Assembly: GCF_009818105.1 (NCBI RefSeq)
Contig: NZ_CP046564.1
Coordinates: forward strand, 2,108,001-2,172,000
Direction: 5' to 3'
DNA length: 64,000 nucleotides
DNA from: Bacillus sp. N1-1
Lineage (GTDB): Bacteria; Bacillota; Bacilli; Bacillales; Guptibacillaceae
The notes below the pieces were generated by a model. The model made no database searches. It was given only the letters and a program-made list of their open reading frames with translations, and was not told the DNA's origin. The position numbers were made by a program, and so were the translations under genes. Shown piece after piece: positions 51,624 through 59,832 of the stretch; position 1 is the first letter of the stretch, and the number at the start of each line of letters is the position of its first letter.

Positions 51624-52142
51624 ATGCACGTTATCCACTTAACCATCCTAGAATTAATCTTAGTGAATATTTTTGCATGGCTAATTATTCATGTATCTAT
51701 CTCTTATATTTGCCTTCGTTTGCCGGATTCCTTTTATGAATCAAAAAAAACGGGGCTAGAGAGCAAAAAAAAGGAACTGAATTTCTATGAAGGCTTACGA
51801 ATACGCAAATGGAAAACCATACTTCCTGATGGGGGAGACGTGTTTAAAGGTGGTTTCCGAAAGAAAGAGTTAAAGACACTTAGTTCATCCTATCTTACGA
51901 AATTCATCGTTGAGACAAGACGTGCAGAAGTAACCCACTGGCTCCTGATTCCGCCTTCCATTATGTTTTTTTTATGGAATCCGATGAGTATTGGGCTCGT
52001 CATGGTTGGATACGCACTAATTGTTAATCTTCCATTTATCCTGATTCAACGGTACAATCGACACAGGTTAAAACCATTACTAAGTAAACAGTTGAAAAAA
52101 GAGCAGCGCAGGGGGAATTCCATTGGAACATTTGGGGTTTGA
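51624..52142 (+). CDS. CrtO-like acyltransferase (glycosyl-diaponeurosporenoate acyltransferase family)
   Basis: A 172-residue membrane protein resembling staphylococcal CrtO in size and motifs: two N-terminal helices, YEGLRIRKWKTILPDGGD, FIVETRRAEVTHWLLIPPS and, near the end, ILIQRYNRHRLKPL. The family attaches a fatty acid to the sugar of a glycosylated carotenoid. ATG 51624 follows GTGAGGA. It overlaps fni by 20 bases. Confidence 0.88.
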   Translation: MHVIHLTILELILVNIFAWLIIHVSISYICLRLPDSFYESKKTGLESKKKELNFYEGLRIRKWKTILPDGGDVFKGGFRKKELKTLSSSYLTKFIVETRRAEVTHWLLIPPSIMFFLWNPMSIGLVMVGYALIVNLPFILIQRYNRHRLKPLLSKQLKKEQRRGNSIGTFGV

Positions 52143-53166
52143 TCAAACCGAAAAACGAAAAAACGAGCATATCGACATCTGTCTGACAGAAGAAGTTGAA
52201 GGAGCAGGATTAACGACAGGATTAGAACGCTATCGTTTTAAACACAATCCATTACCTGAAATTGCTTATGATGAAGTGGATATCTCTACTTCTTTCCTAA
52301 ATAAAAAATTAAATACGCCATTTCTTATAAGCTCAATGACCGGCGGAACTGAACGAGCATGGGAAATAAATAAGCGGCTTGCCAAAGCTGCTGAAGCACA
52401 TGGGTGGACACTTGGAGTAGGATCGATGCGTGCAGCGATTCAAGAATCGAAATCCGTATACTCCTTTGATGTGAGAAAATACGCACCAACAATCCCGGTC
52501 CTAGCTAATATAGGGGCTGTACAACTTAACTACGGTTTTACCGTTGAAGAATGTAAGCGAGCCATTGATTTAATTCAAGCTGATGCGCTATTGCTTCATT
52601 TAAACCCACTACAGGAAGTGTTTCAACCAGAAGGCGACACAGATTTCCAGGATTTAATTGTTAAAATTCGTGAAGTAGCAAAGGCGATACCTGTTCCGCT
52701 TGGAATTAAAGAAGTTGGTATGGGGATTGATGCAAAGACAGCTCAGCGCCTGATTAGTGCTGGGGCCAGCTTTATTGATGTCGCAGGCGCGGGCGGAACA
52801 TCCTGGATTCAAGTTGAAAGCTATCGTTCTCATCAAACGATGCGCCGGCAAGCTGCGAAGGCTTTTGAGGATTGGGGGAACCCAACCGCGGATTGCATTA
52901 TTGATGTGCGAAAGCAGCATCCTGATGTACCAATGATTGCATCTGGAGGGCTAAAAAACGGTGTGGACGCAGCGAAAGCGATCGCCCTCGGTGCAGATGT
53001 TTCTGGATTTGGAAGGGCATTACTTGAAAATGCCGTAAATGACACTGAAGAAGCGCTATCAGAACAATTGAAACGAATTGAGTTTGAATTACGAACTGCC
53101 ATGTTTGGGATCGGTGCTTCGTCTATTAACAGGTTAAAATACAATAGCGCATTACGAAAGAAATAG
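52123..53166 (+). CDS. fni: Type 2 isopentenyl-diphosphate isomerase
   Basis: A 347-residue FMN/NADPH enzyme interconverting IPP and DMAPP, controlling prenyl supply. Visible: RKNEHIDICL at residues 9-18, LISSMTGGTERAWEINKRLA for FMN, GIKEVGMGI, VAGAGGTSWIQVE and the phosphate loop MIASGGLKNGVDAAKAIALG. TTG 52123 after AGGGGGAA is used; the overlap with the acyltransferase gene suggests translational coupling. Confidence 0.95.
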   Translation: MEHLGFDQTEKRKNEHIDICLTEEVEGAGLTTGLERYRFKHNPLPEIAYDEVDISTSFLNKKLNTPFLISSMTGGTERAWEINKRLAKAAEAHGWTLGVGSMRAAIQESKSVYSFDVRKYAPTIPVLANIGAVQLNYGFTVEECKRAIDLIQADALLLHLNPLQEVFQPEGDTDFQDLIVKIREVAKAIPVPLGIKEVGMGIDAKTAQRLISAGASFIDVAGAGGTSWIQVESYRSHQTMRRQAAKAFEDWGNPTADCIIDVRKQHPDVPMIASGGLKNGVDAAKAIALGADVSGFGRALLENAVNDTEEALSEQLKRIEFELRTAMFGIGASSINRLKYNSALRKK

Positions 53167-53196
53167 TCAGGGCCCAGGCTCTGGCTTTTTTGTTTT
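53167..53196 (+). terminator. Terminator after fni
   Basis: AGTCAG pairs with CTGGCT (one wobble) with further GC pairs inside, followed by six T residues. Confidence 0.6.
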
Positions 53197-53248
53197 TGTA
53201 TAGGTCGTCCTCTAGCGTGCAAACTAGAGCAAAAGGAGGGCGAACTTA

Positions 53249-54652
53249 TTGGATTGGTTATCTGTGTTCCCTTTTATCGTAGTGATATTAGTTGCGATAA
53301 AAACCAAGCTAGTGATTCCAGGTCTTACAGCAGGACTATTAACGGCCTCATTTATTTATAAGCCGGGCGTAATTAGTGGTTTACAACAGTTTTATGAGTT
53401 TATCATGAGTGGTCTAAAAGATGAGAATAATGTTAAAATCGTTCTTTTTCTCTATATGTTTACCGGATTAATTGGATTAATGAAATATACAGGTGGAATT
53501 AAAGGGTTTGTTCATCTAGCATCTTCGAAAATTAATACGAAAAAAGGAGCATTGTTTCTTACTTGGATCTCGACAATTGGAACCTTTAGCGCTCCGAGCT
53601 TTCGTATTGTAACGGTAGCACCAATCATGAAAGCTCTTCTAAATAAAGTGAAAATCACGCCTCAGGAACTCGGATTTGTGATTGAGACAACTGCAACTCC
53701 AGTGATTGTATTGATGCCAATTGCGACTGCTTTTGTTGGATACATGTCGTCTGTTGTTCAGCTTTCTTTAAAAGCGGAAGGCATTGAAGGTGATGGTTAT
53801 CGCTATTTCCTTCAAAGTATTCCGTATAACTTTTTTTCCATCAGTATCATTCTAATCGGCTTTTATTTAAGTTTTTTTCATCACAGCAAAAAACAAGCGA
53901 CTGATGCAGGGAATCAAGAGAAGGAGCTAGATGATCAGTGGGAGGATTGTCATCCAGCCGTAGCAAAAGACCTTCCAAAAAAGCCGTTCAACTTATTACT
54001 GCCGCTTGGAGGAGTCATACTGCTAACTCTTTTTCTTACGTATTGGAGTGGGTATGAAAAAGGCTTTACCTCCTTACTTCAAGCATTCATCGAGGCGGAT
54101 GTTCTTGATGCCATGGTATTTGCTCTATTAACAACGGTGCTACTTACATTCCTTTTTTATTTATTCCAGCGTTTCTCCTTAAAGGAACTCGTGACTTTCT
54201 TTATTGAGGGAGGAAATGAAATGATGCCAGTGATCGTATTGTTAACGGTTGTATGGGGGCTTGCGGCATCAACTGAAGCGCTTGGATTTTCGGCATTTGT
54301 CACATCTAATCTTGATTGGATTCCATCGTTATTTGTTCCACCTGTCTTGTTTCTTGTTGGTGCGTTTATTTCTTATTTCATTGGTTCGTCCTGGGGAACT
54401 TGGGGGATTTTAATGCCGCTTGGTATTTCGCTAGGCCATTCAACCGGAACCGATCTCCCTCTCGTCATTGGAGCTGTATTTGCGAGCGGTACATTTGGGG
54501 CTTTTTCTTCACCGTTAAGTGATAATACGAATACAATAGCGAGAATTTTAAAGTTAAACCCGATGACATATGCTAAATTTAAGCTAACTCCTGCTCTAAT
54601 TGCAGCGGGGACGGCTGCTGTAGGATATTTTATTATTTCTTTTGTGATTTAA
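53249..54652 (+). CDS. NhaC-type Na+/H+ antiporter family protein
   Basis: A 467-residue transporter with about eleven helices. The region FIGSSWGTWGILMPLGISLG and the following GAFSSPLSDNTNT are typical of the NhaC/ion transporter superfamily, and TFSAPSFRIVTVAPIMKALL marks the first half. Ion exchange would help pH and sodium balance, but organic acid exchange is also known in the superfamily. TTG start follows AAAGGAGGG. Confidence 0.8.
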   Translation: MDWLSVFPFIVVILVAIKTKLVIPGLTAGLLTASFIYKPGVISGLQQFYEFIMSGLKDENNVKIVLFLYMFTGLIGLMKYTGGIKGFVHLASSKINTKKGALFLTWISTIGTFSAPSFRIVTVAPIMKALLNKVKITPQELGFVIETTATPVIVLMPIATAFVGYMSSVVQLSLKAEGIEGDGYRYFLQSIPYNFFSISIILIGFYLSFFHHSKKQATDAGNQEKELDDQWEDCHPAVAKDLPKKPFNLLLPLGGVILLTLFLTYWSGYEKGFTSLLQAFIEADVLDAMVFALLTTVLLTFLFYLFQRFSLKELVTFFIEGGNEMMPVIVLLTVVWGLAASTEALGFSAFVTSNLDWIPSLFVPPVLFLVGAFISYFIGSSWGTWGILMPLGISLGHSTGTDLPLVIGAVFASGTFGAFSSPLSDNTNTIARILKLNPMTYAKFKLTPALIAAGTAAVGYFIISFVI

Positions 54653-54668
54653 CTTGAGCACTTTTCTA

Positions 54669-54697
54669 TTGACAACTGTTTTAATACCATTTATTAT
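54669..54697 (+). promoter_or_regulatory. Consensus SigA promoter of the SAM-riboswitch transcript
   Basis: TTGACA and TATTAT are separated by exactly 17 bases, ending about 35 bases before the riboswitch. Confidence 0.8.
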
Positions 54698-54730
54698 TGA
54701 GACTAACTTAATAATCCTTTGTTTAAAGGA

Positions 54731-54850
54731 TCTTCTTATTCAGAGAGGTGGAGGGACTGGCCCTTAGATACCTCGGCAACGGACCAATGAACATTTTGTT
54801 CATTCGGAACCGTGCCAATTCCTGCGGCGAAAGTCGGAAAATGAGAAGAG
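54731..54850 (+). promoter_or_regulatory. SAM-I (S-box) riboswitch aptamer
   Basis: Conserved S-box pieces occur in order: CTTATTCAGAGAGGTGGAGG, GACTGGCCC, CCTCGGCAAC, then GTGCCAATTCCTGC and a closing P1 strand ATGAGAAG. P1 pairs TCTTCTTAT with ATGAGAAGA. Binding of S-adenosylmethionine stabilises P1. Residues 54844-54851 (AGAAGAGG) can instead pair with CCTCTTCT in the terminator, which is the antiterminator choice. Confidence 0.93.
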
Positions 54851-54863
54851 GCTCGGTATATCC

Positions 54864-54899
54864 AAACCCTCTTCTGTTCGGGCAGATGAGGGTTTTTTG
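54864..54899 (+). terminator. SAM-controlled intrinsic terminator
   Basis: AAACCCTC pairs with GAGGGTTT with an inner TCTG/CAGA stem, followed by six T residues. Its 5' arm is sequestered by the antiterminator when SAM is low. Confidence 0.88.
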
Positions 54900-54947
54900 T
54901 ATACTTCCTCATCTGGAAAATTGTTTTAGTAGAGGGAGTGAACGATC

Positions 54948-55598
54948 TTGCATACACTAATGGATAACGAAACTAGAAAACAACAACTTATTAAGACCCT
55001 TCTCCAAAAAGGAATCTATAAGAAGGGTGCCAAACAGCTTTATATGTTAACACTAAATGAACTGGAAAACATATATGTTCGATCTGAAAAAATCAATACG
55101 ATAACTGGAAACGGAGTGGTCAAAGTGGAGCAAGCAACATTTGCAGCAGGGTGCTTTTGGGGTGTAGAAGCACTATTTCAACAATTAAACGGCGTTATTT
55201 CTACAACAGCAGGATTTACTGGTGGTGAAACCATTAACCCTACGTATGAAGACGTTTATTCTGAGTTAACAGGTCATGCAGAATCTGTGCAAGTTGAATA
55301 CGATCCATCACTCATTTCTTATGAAGAGCTCGTGGAAGTGTTTTTTGAAAATCATAACCCAACTTCTTTAAATAAACAGGGAGAAGATATCGGAACCCGC
55401 TATCGCTCAGCGATCTTCTTCCATTCGAATGAGCAGGCAGAAATTGCATTAATTGCAAAAGAAAACCTTGAGCGTTCCGGGCGTTTTAAGAAGCCAGTAG
55501 TCACTCAAATTGTTCCGATCACTTCATTTTATCGTGCAGACGAATATCACCAAAGTTATCTTGCTAAGCGTGGACAGTCTTCTTGTAAAATTTCATAA
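54948..55598 (+). CDS. msrA: Fbp-like N-terminal segment fused in frame to peptide methionine sulfoxide reductase MsrA
   Basis: A 216-residue frame downstream of the SAM riboswitch. Residues 6-46 (ETRKQQLIKTLLQKGIYKKG then QLYMLTLNELENIY) resemble the small Fur-regulated basic protein domain (FbpB type). MsrA follows from about residue 60, with catalytic GCFWG (Cys 69) and a C-terminal SSCKIS cysteine. There is no stop between them. TTG 54948 lies nine bases after AGAGGGAG. An internal GTG at 55125 behind CGGAGTGG could also yield plain MsrA. Confidence 0.85.
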   Translation: MHTLMDNETRKQQLIKTLLQKGIYKKGAKQLYMLTLNELENIYVRSEKINTITGNGVVKVEQATFAAGCFWGVEALFQQLNGVISTTAGFTGGETINPTYEDVYSELTGHAESVQVEYDPSLISYEELVEVFFENHNPTSLNKQGEDIGTRYRSAIFFHSNEQAEIALIAKENLERSGRFKKPVVTQIVPITSFYRADEYHQSYLAKRGQSSCKIS

Positions 55599-55601
55599 AA
55601 C

Positions 55602-55641
55602 AAAAAAGCTTTTCCTCAATAATATGAGGAAAAGCTTTTTT
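55602..55641. terminator. Bidirectional terminator after msrA
   Basis: Perfect 17-base arms (AAAAAAGCTTTTCCTCA and its complement) with a six-base loop. Confidence 0.9.
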
Positions 55642-57883
55642 AGTTAGGTTGGTTTACACCGATTTGATCAAGAAAAATCTTCCCTTTTGGAGAAGCATTA
55701 AATTCAAACGTGATGGAGTCGATCTCATCTAGCTTCACAAAGCTGTTTTCCTTCTTAAAAAGTTGCATCGGAATGTTAAATGTTTGGAGGACGGGTTCTG
55801 TAGGTTCACCGTAACGCCGTTCTTCAAAGAATTTTGTTTTCGTATGCTGTATAGGGAGTGCCCCGTGCATTGGCATAATATCACTTAACATTACGCTGGA
55901 TGACTCACCATTGGCTGAGCTTACAGTTACCTTAAAATCAACCGGCTGTTGATCTTCTGCTTCCGATACGTTTGCTGCAGTAAATGTTAGTCCGCTATTC
56001 GGTGTGAAGTTATATGGATCTTGTAACGGTTTCGTGAGATCTAGTGAGTAAGATGCATTTTTAGAATAGGATTGATCCCATTTCAAAAACACCCCGTGAG
56101 TTCCTCTTTCCTTATCTCTACGAAATTCAAGTTCCCCTTCATACCACTGAATAAAGCTATTTGCTGTTATTTCAATATAAGGTGATGTTGCGGTTAACAC
56201 GTTAACATCTTCCTCAAAGTCACTGAATATATGGTAGGACGGATCTTCGTATTGACTAATGTAAGTTGCCTTAGGTAGCCACTCCAGTGCATATCGGTAA
56301 TCCTCAAACATTGGCTGATAGCTTTCGTCCTCATGAAGAGTTGCTTCAAGAAAACCGGATACGTAAGTGCTTGAAATTTGACGCTGCTCATCGCCTTCAA
56401 GTAAAGGCTGTTTATTTAATAGTAATGTAAAAGGGAAGTACGTATCATTTTCTCCCCAGGCGGTATTAAATTGTCCATGATTAGCACCATCAATATAAAG
56501 GGAAGATTTCATCGCATTTTCGCTACCTGTTAATTCAATACCGTTATATTGGCGATCTCCTTCAAATTCAGATAAGTCACTATCATAAGAACCACCAAGT
56601 AATAAGTAATTTACATCATCAACTTCAATTTTACGATCAGAGAGAGTTTGATAATCGGTTGGAGCGAGTGCAATTACGGTTTCAATCTTGTAGTTAAAGT
56701 CAAAACGCATGTTAGCATTGTTTGGATAGCGATCGAGTTCATTGAATTTTGTCGCAAGGATAGCTGCTTGACCCCCGCGAGAGTGACCAATTAACGCAAT
56801 GTGATCCATATCAACTTTATTGAAAAATTGAGTATCTTGTTGTGTCGATAACGATTCAATTTCTTCAATGTGTTTTAGTAATAACCAGGCTCGGCCATTA
56901 ATATCTCCTGATACACCGCCTGACCAAGAGGAGTTGAAGAAATTTTCATCAACTGATACTGTTAAAAACCCTCTACTTGCAAGCAGCTCTCCTAAATAAT
57001 TGTAGCCTTGATCGGAAAAATCTTCCATTTTATGATTTCCATGTACGATAAGAACGAGTGGGAAAGGACCCTCACCTTCTGGCATAAATACACGCCCATT
57101 CAGTGGAACGTTAGCATCTTTAAAGCCCCAAAACCATTCCCGTTCTTTAGACCATTCTCCAATCATGCTTGAAGCGTTAACGGACCTTGTTTGGAGGTCG
57201 ACTTCATTACCGAATTCGTCTCGTTGCTTATCAGTTCCGCTTCCATATGTAAACGTGTTTACTTCATGGGAACCATATTCCGAGGGGTTTTGACTGACGG
57301 GGGAAAATGGCTCTACGGTGTTGGCGAGGCGCTCATCCAAGGTACCAGGGGTAAATAGCCAGTAACAGAAAATGCCTGTTACGAAAACACCTAAAAGAAG
57401 CATGATGATAGAAAGTGGTTTCTTTAATCCTAGTGTTAGCGGGTATCCAAAGAGTGCTCCGGTAATAACGCCAATAGCTACTAAGAGATAGGCAAGGGGG
57501 AGAATGTTCTCAAGACTGCGAAATTGATCTAACGTGTAAATCGTGATTGTAAGGGAAATAGCTAAACTAGCGATGAAAAGTGTAGGAAGTTTTTTAACCC
57601 TTTTTATAAGCCACTCTCCAATTTTCACGGCTACCCATGTTCCAATAATAGCTATTAGAAAGAAAAGAACGACATCCACTAGTTTTCCGAGTCCAGTATG
57701 AAAATCAAAACCGATGGCGAAGATTAGAAGCATTGTGATTAATGTAGCACCATAGGAAGCGCCTTTCCAACTAGCATTAAAAAAAGACTGTACAGGCAAC
57801 CTTATGCGCGTAAATAGTTTTTTTACTTTATTCTGATTATGCGTCTCTTTCCGTGTCTTTTCGTACTCTGGTTCCTGTTCCAC
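55640..57883 (-). CDS. Large membrane-anchored alpha/beta hydrolase
   Basis: A 747-residue protein with four to five N-terminal helices (about residues 35-190), an extracytoplasmic alpha/beta hydrolase, and a beta-rich C-terminal region (about 560-747). LVLIVHGNHKMEDFSDQGY marks the oxyanion region, ALIGHSRGGQAAIL the nucleophile (Ser about residue 370), and DGANHGQFNTAWG the histidine. Resemblance to secreted lipase or polyester-hydrolase-like proteins is general. GTG 57883 is chosen because TGGAGG lies 6 bases upstream. Confidence 0.78.
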   Translation of the reverse strand: MEQEPEYEKTRKETHNQNKVKKLFTRIRLPVQSFFNASWKGASYGATLITMLLIFAIGFDFHTGLGKLVDVVLFFLIAIIGTWVAVKIGEWLIKRVKKLPTLFIASLAISLTITIYTLDQFRSLENILPLAYLLVAIGVITGALFGYPLTLGLKKPLSIIMLLLGVFVTGIFCYWLFTPGTLDERLANTVEPFSPVSQNPSEYGSHEVNTFTYGSGTDKQRDEFGNEVDLQTRSVNASSMIGEWSKEREWFWGFKDANVPLNGRVFMPEGEGPFPLVLIVHGNHKMEDFSDQGYNYLGELLASRGFLTVSVDENFFNSSWSGGVSGDINGRAWLLLKHIEEIESLSTQQDTQFFNKVDMDHIALIGHSRGGQAAILATKFNELDRYPNNANMRFDFNYKIETVIALAPTDYQTLSDRKIEVDDVNYLLLGGSYDSDLSEFEGDRQYNGIELTGSENAMKSSLYIDGANHGQFNTAWGENDTYFPFTLLLNKQPLLEGDEQRQISSTYVSGFLEATLHEDESYQPMFEDYRYALEWLPKATYISQYEDPSYHIFSDFEEDVNVLTATSPYIEITANSFIQWYEGELEFRRDKERGTHGVFLKWDQSYSKNASYSLDLTKPLQDPYNFTPNSGLTFTAANVSEAEDQQPVDFKVTVSSANGESSSVMLSDIMPMHGALPIQHTKTKFFEERRYGEPTEPVLQTFNIPMQLFKKENSFVKLDEIDSITFEFNASPKGKIFLDQIGVNQPN

Positions 57884-57915
57884 ACGAATCCTCCATTTCA
57901 TTATTCACTTCTTTT

Positions 57916-57924
57916 ATTATAGCA
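57916..57924 (-). promoter_or_regulatory. Extended -10 promoter of the membrane hydrolase gene
   Basis: On the minus strand TGCTATAAT forms a TGn-extended consensus -10 about 35 bases before the start codon. The -35 region is poor. Confidence 0.4.
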
Positions 57925-58001
57925 AATACATAAAGAAGAGAGGGAAATCATAATGGCTAATCCCCGTTCATTTAATTGTCAAATCGAAATCAGCAAAGTA
58001 T

Positions 58002-58030
58002 TTGATTCTTGCTTAGATAAGTCGTACAAT
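58002..58030 (+). promoter_or_regulatory. SigA promoter of cydDC
   Basis: TTGATT and TACAAT are spaced by 17 bases. The Rex-like site begins about 15 bases downstream of the -10. Confidence 0.65.
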
Positions 58031-58044
58031 TAATACAAGAATTA

Positions 58045-58062
58045 ATGTGAAGTATTTCACAA
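58045..58062 (+). promoter_or_regulatory. Rex (NADH-sensing repressor) operator
   Basis: ATGTGAAGTATTTCACAA matches the Rex box TTGTGAA-4-TTCACAA except at the first base. A further half-site in the other orientation extends it to a perfect 8-base palindrome TCACAAAC/GTTTGTGA (58057-58076). The site is just downstream of the promoter, suited to blocking transcription. Confidence 0.7.
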
Positions 58063-58098
58063 ACATGCGTTTGTGATTGAGATAAAGGTGGGGATACG

Positions 58099-59832
58099 GT
58101 GAAGAACGAGCTTAAAGCATATGCTTCAGGTTTTAAAATAACGCAGCTGATTATGATTTTAGGCGCTCTTATAATAGGTGCTTCAATTATTGCACAGGCT
58201 TTTCTTACAGTAGAAATTGTAAACAACGTTTTTGTTGATAAAACAGCCTTTGAAGCAAACGTGCCTTTTCTTATTAGTTTGTTACTTGTGTTGATGTTGC
58301 GACCATTCTTATCTTACTTAATGGGCAGAGCGGGAGTAAAGATGGCTGCTACAGTAAAACAAAGAATCCGTAAAGCGCTATTAGACAAATTTTCACGGGA
58401 AGCGCTACTAACTTCTCATCAAGGGCAATCTGGTCAGAAGGTGAGCGTCTTGCTTGATGCAGTTGATGAGATCGATGCTTACTATAGTAAATACATTCCA
58501 CAAGTGTTCAAGACAGCAGTGATCCCAATTCTTATTTTAATTGCTGTTTCGACTCAGCATCTCGAAACAGGACTAATCATGATGGTAACGGCACCGTTCA
58601 TTCCAATATTTTATATAATTATTGGGATACGTACCCAGAAAAAATCTGAAGAGAAGCTTGAACAAATGACTGTTTTTTCTGGACGCTTTTTAGATACGAT
58701 CCAGGGATTGACTACGTTAAATTTGTTTCGGCAGTCAAAAAAATACCGAAACATTATTAAAGAAAGTAGCTTAAACTACCGTGACGCTACTATTGAAGTA
58801 TTAAAAGTTGCTTTCGTGTCCTCTTTAATGCTTGAGCTAATTTCTATGCTAAGCATCGGCATTATTGCTCTTGAAATCGGTCTTCGTCTCATTGTGTTTA
58901 ACAGCATGTCTTTTGCAACGGCATTTTTTCTTCTTATCCTTGCTCCAGAATTCTACCTTTCACTAAAAGAACTAGGCAGTGCATTTCATACTGGAAGAGG
59001 GAGTATGAGCGCAATGAAGAAGGTAAGTGAAGAACTAGGTCGTGAGAGCGAGGAAGTGACCTGGGGAGATCAGTTTATTGAAAATAGTGAAACTCCACCA
59101 AAGATTGCCTTAAAAGACGTTTCTTATCAGTATAAAGACAGTGGTTTCTCTTTATCTTCTCTAAATATAACAATTGAACCTTATCGTCAGGTAGCGGTAA
59201 TTGGGCGAAGCGGATCTGGTAAGTCCACGTTATTGCATATGATTGCCGGGTTGCTACCACCACAACAAGGTGAGATTACGATCGATCATCATTCCATGAC
59301 AAGTTTAAATGAAGGTAGTTGGTTTTCACAGGTGAGCTATATCTCTCAGCATCCGTATATATTTACAGGAACGATTGCTGAGAACATACGTATCGGATCA
59401 AAGAATGCCAGCCAATCTGAAATCGAGGAGGCAGCGGTGAAAGCTGGTATTTCAGCATTTGTTGCTACACTAGAACGAGGTTATGAAACGATCATTGGTG
59501 AATCGGGTCGCGGTTTATCTGGAGGAGAAAAACAGCGTCTGGCACTAGCACGTGCTTTTTTAAAGAAGCCAAATGTAATTTTGTTTGATGAGCCAACAAC
59601 CGGACTTGATTTATATACAGAGAAAGTACTTCAATCAGCCATGAATTCATTATCTCAAAACGCTACAATTATCACAGTAGCGCATCGACTTCATACCATT
59701 CGGAAAGCCGACCATATTATTGTGCTCGATCAAGGAAAGGTGATGGCTGAAGGTACTGACAAAGCACTTTATGAGTCAAGTGAATTATATCGGGAGATGG
59801 TAAATGTTCAGACTGAGGAGGTAACCTTATGA
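58099..59832 (+). CDS. cydD: Thiol reductant ABC exporter subunit CydD
   Basis: A 577-residue half-transporter with six helices (about residues 15-300) and an ABC domain: Walker A GRSGSGKSTLL, signature LSGGEKQRLALARA, Walker B ILFDEPTTGLD. With CydC it exports cysteine or glutathione-type thiols needed to assemble cytochrome bd. No cydA/cydB are adjacent, unlike the cydABCD operon of B. subtilis. GTG start follows GGTGGGG. Overlaps cydC by four bases. Confidence 0.9.
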   Translation: MKNELKAYASGFKITQLIMILGALIIGASIIAQAFLTVEIVNNVFVDKTAFEANVPFLISLLLVLMLRPFLSYLMGRAGVKMAATVKQRIRKALLDKFSREALLTSHQGQSGQKVSVLLDAVDEIDAYYSKYIPQVFKTAVIPILILIAVSTQHLETGLIMMVTAPFIPIFYIIIGIRTQKKSEEKLEQMTVFSGRFLDTIQGLTTLNLFRQSKKYRNIIKESSLNYRDATIEVLKVAFVSSLMLELISMLSIGIIALEIGLRLIVFNSMSFATAFFLLILAPEFYLSLKELGSAFHTGRGSMSAMKKVSEELGRESEEVTWGDQFIENSETPPKIALKDVSYQYKDSGFSLSSLNITIEPYRQVAVIGRSGSGKSTLLHMIAGLLPPQQGEITIDHHSMTSLNEGSWFSQVSYISQHPYIFTGTIAENIRIGSKNASQSEIEEAAVKAGISAFVATLERGYETIIGESGRGLSGGEKQRLALARAFLKKPNVILFDEPTTGLDLYTEKVLQSAMNSLSQNATIITVAHRLHTIRKADHIIVLDQGKVMAEGTDKALYESSELYREMVNVQTEEVTL

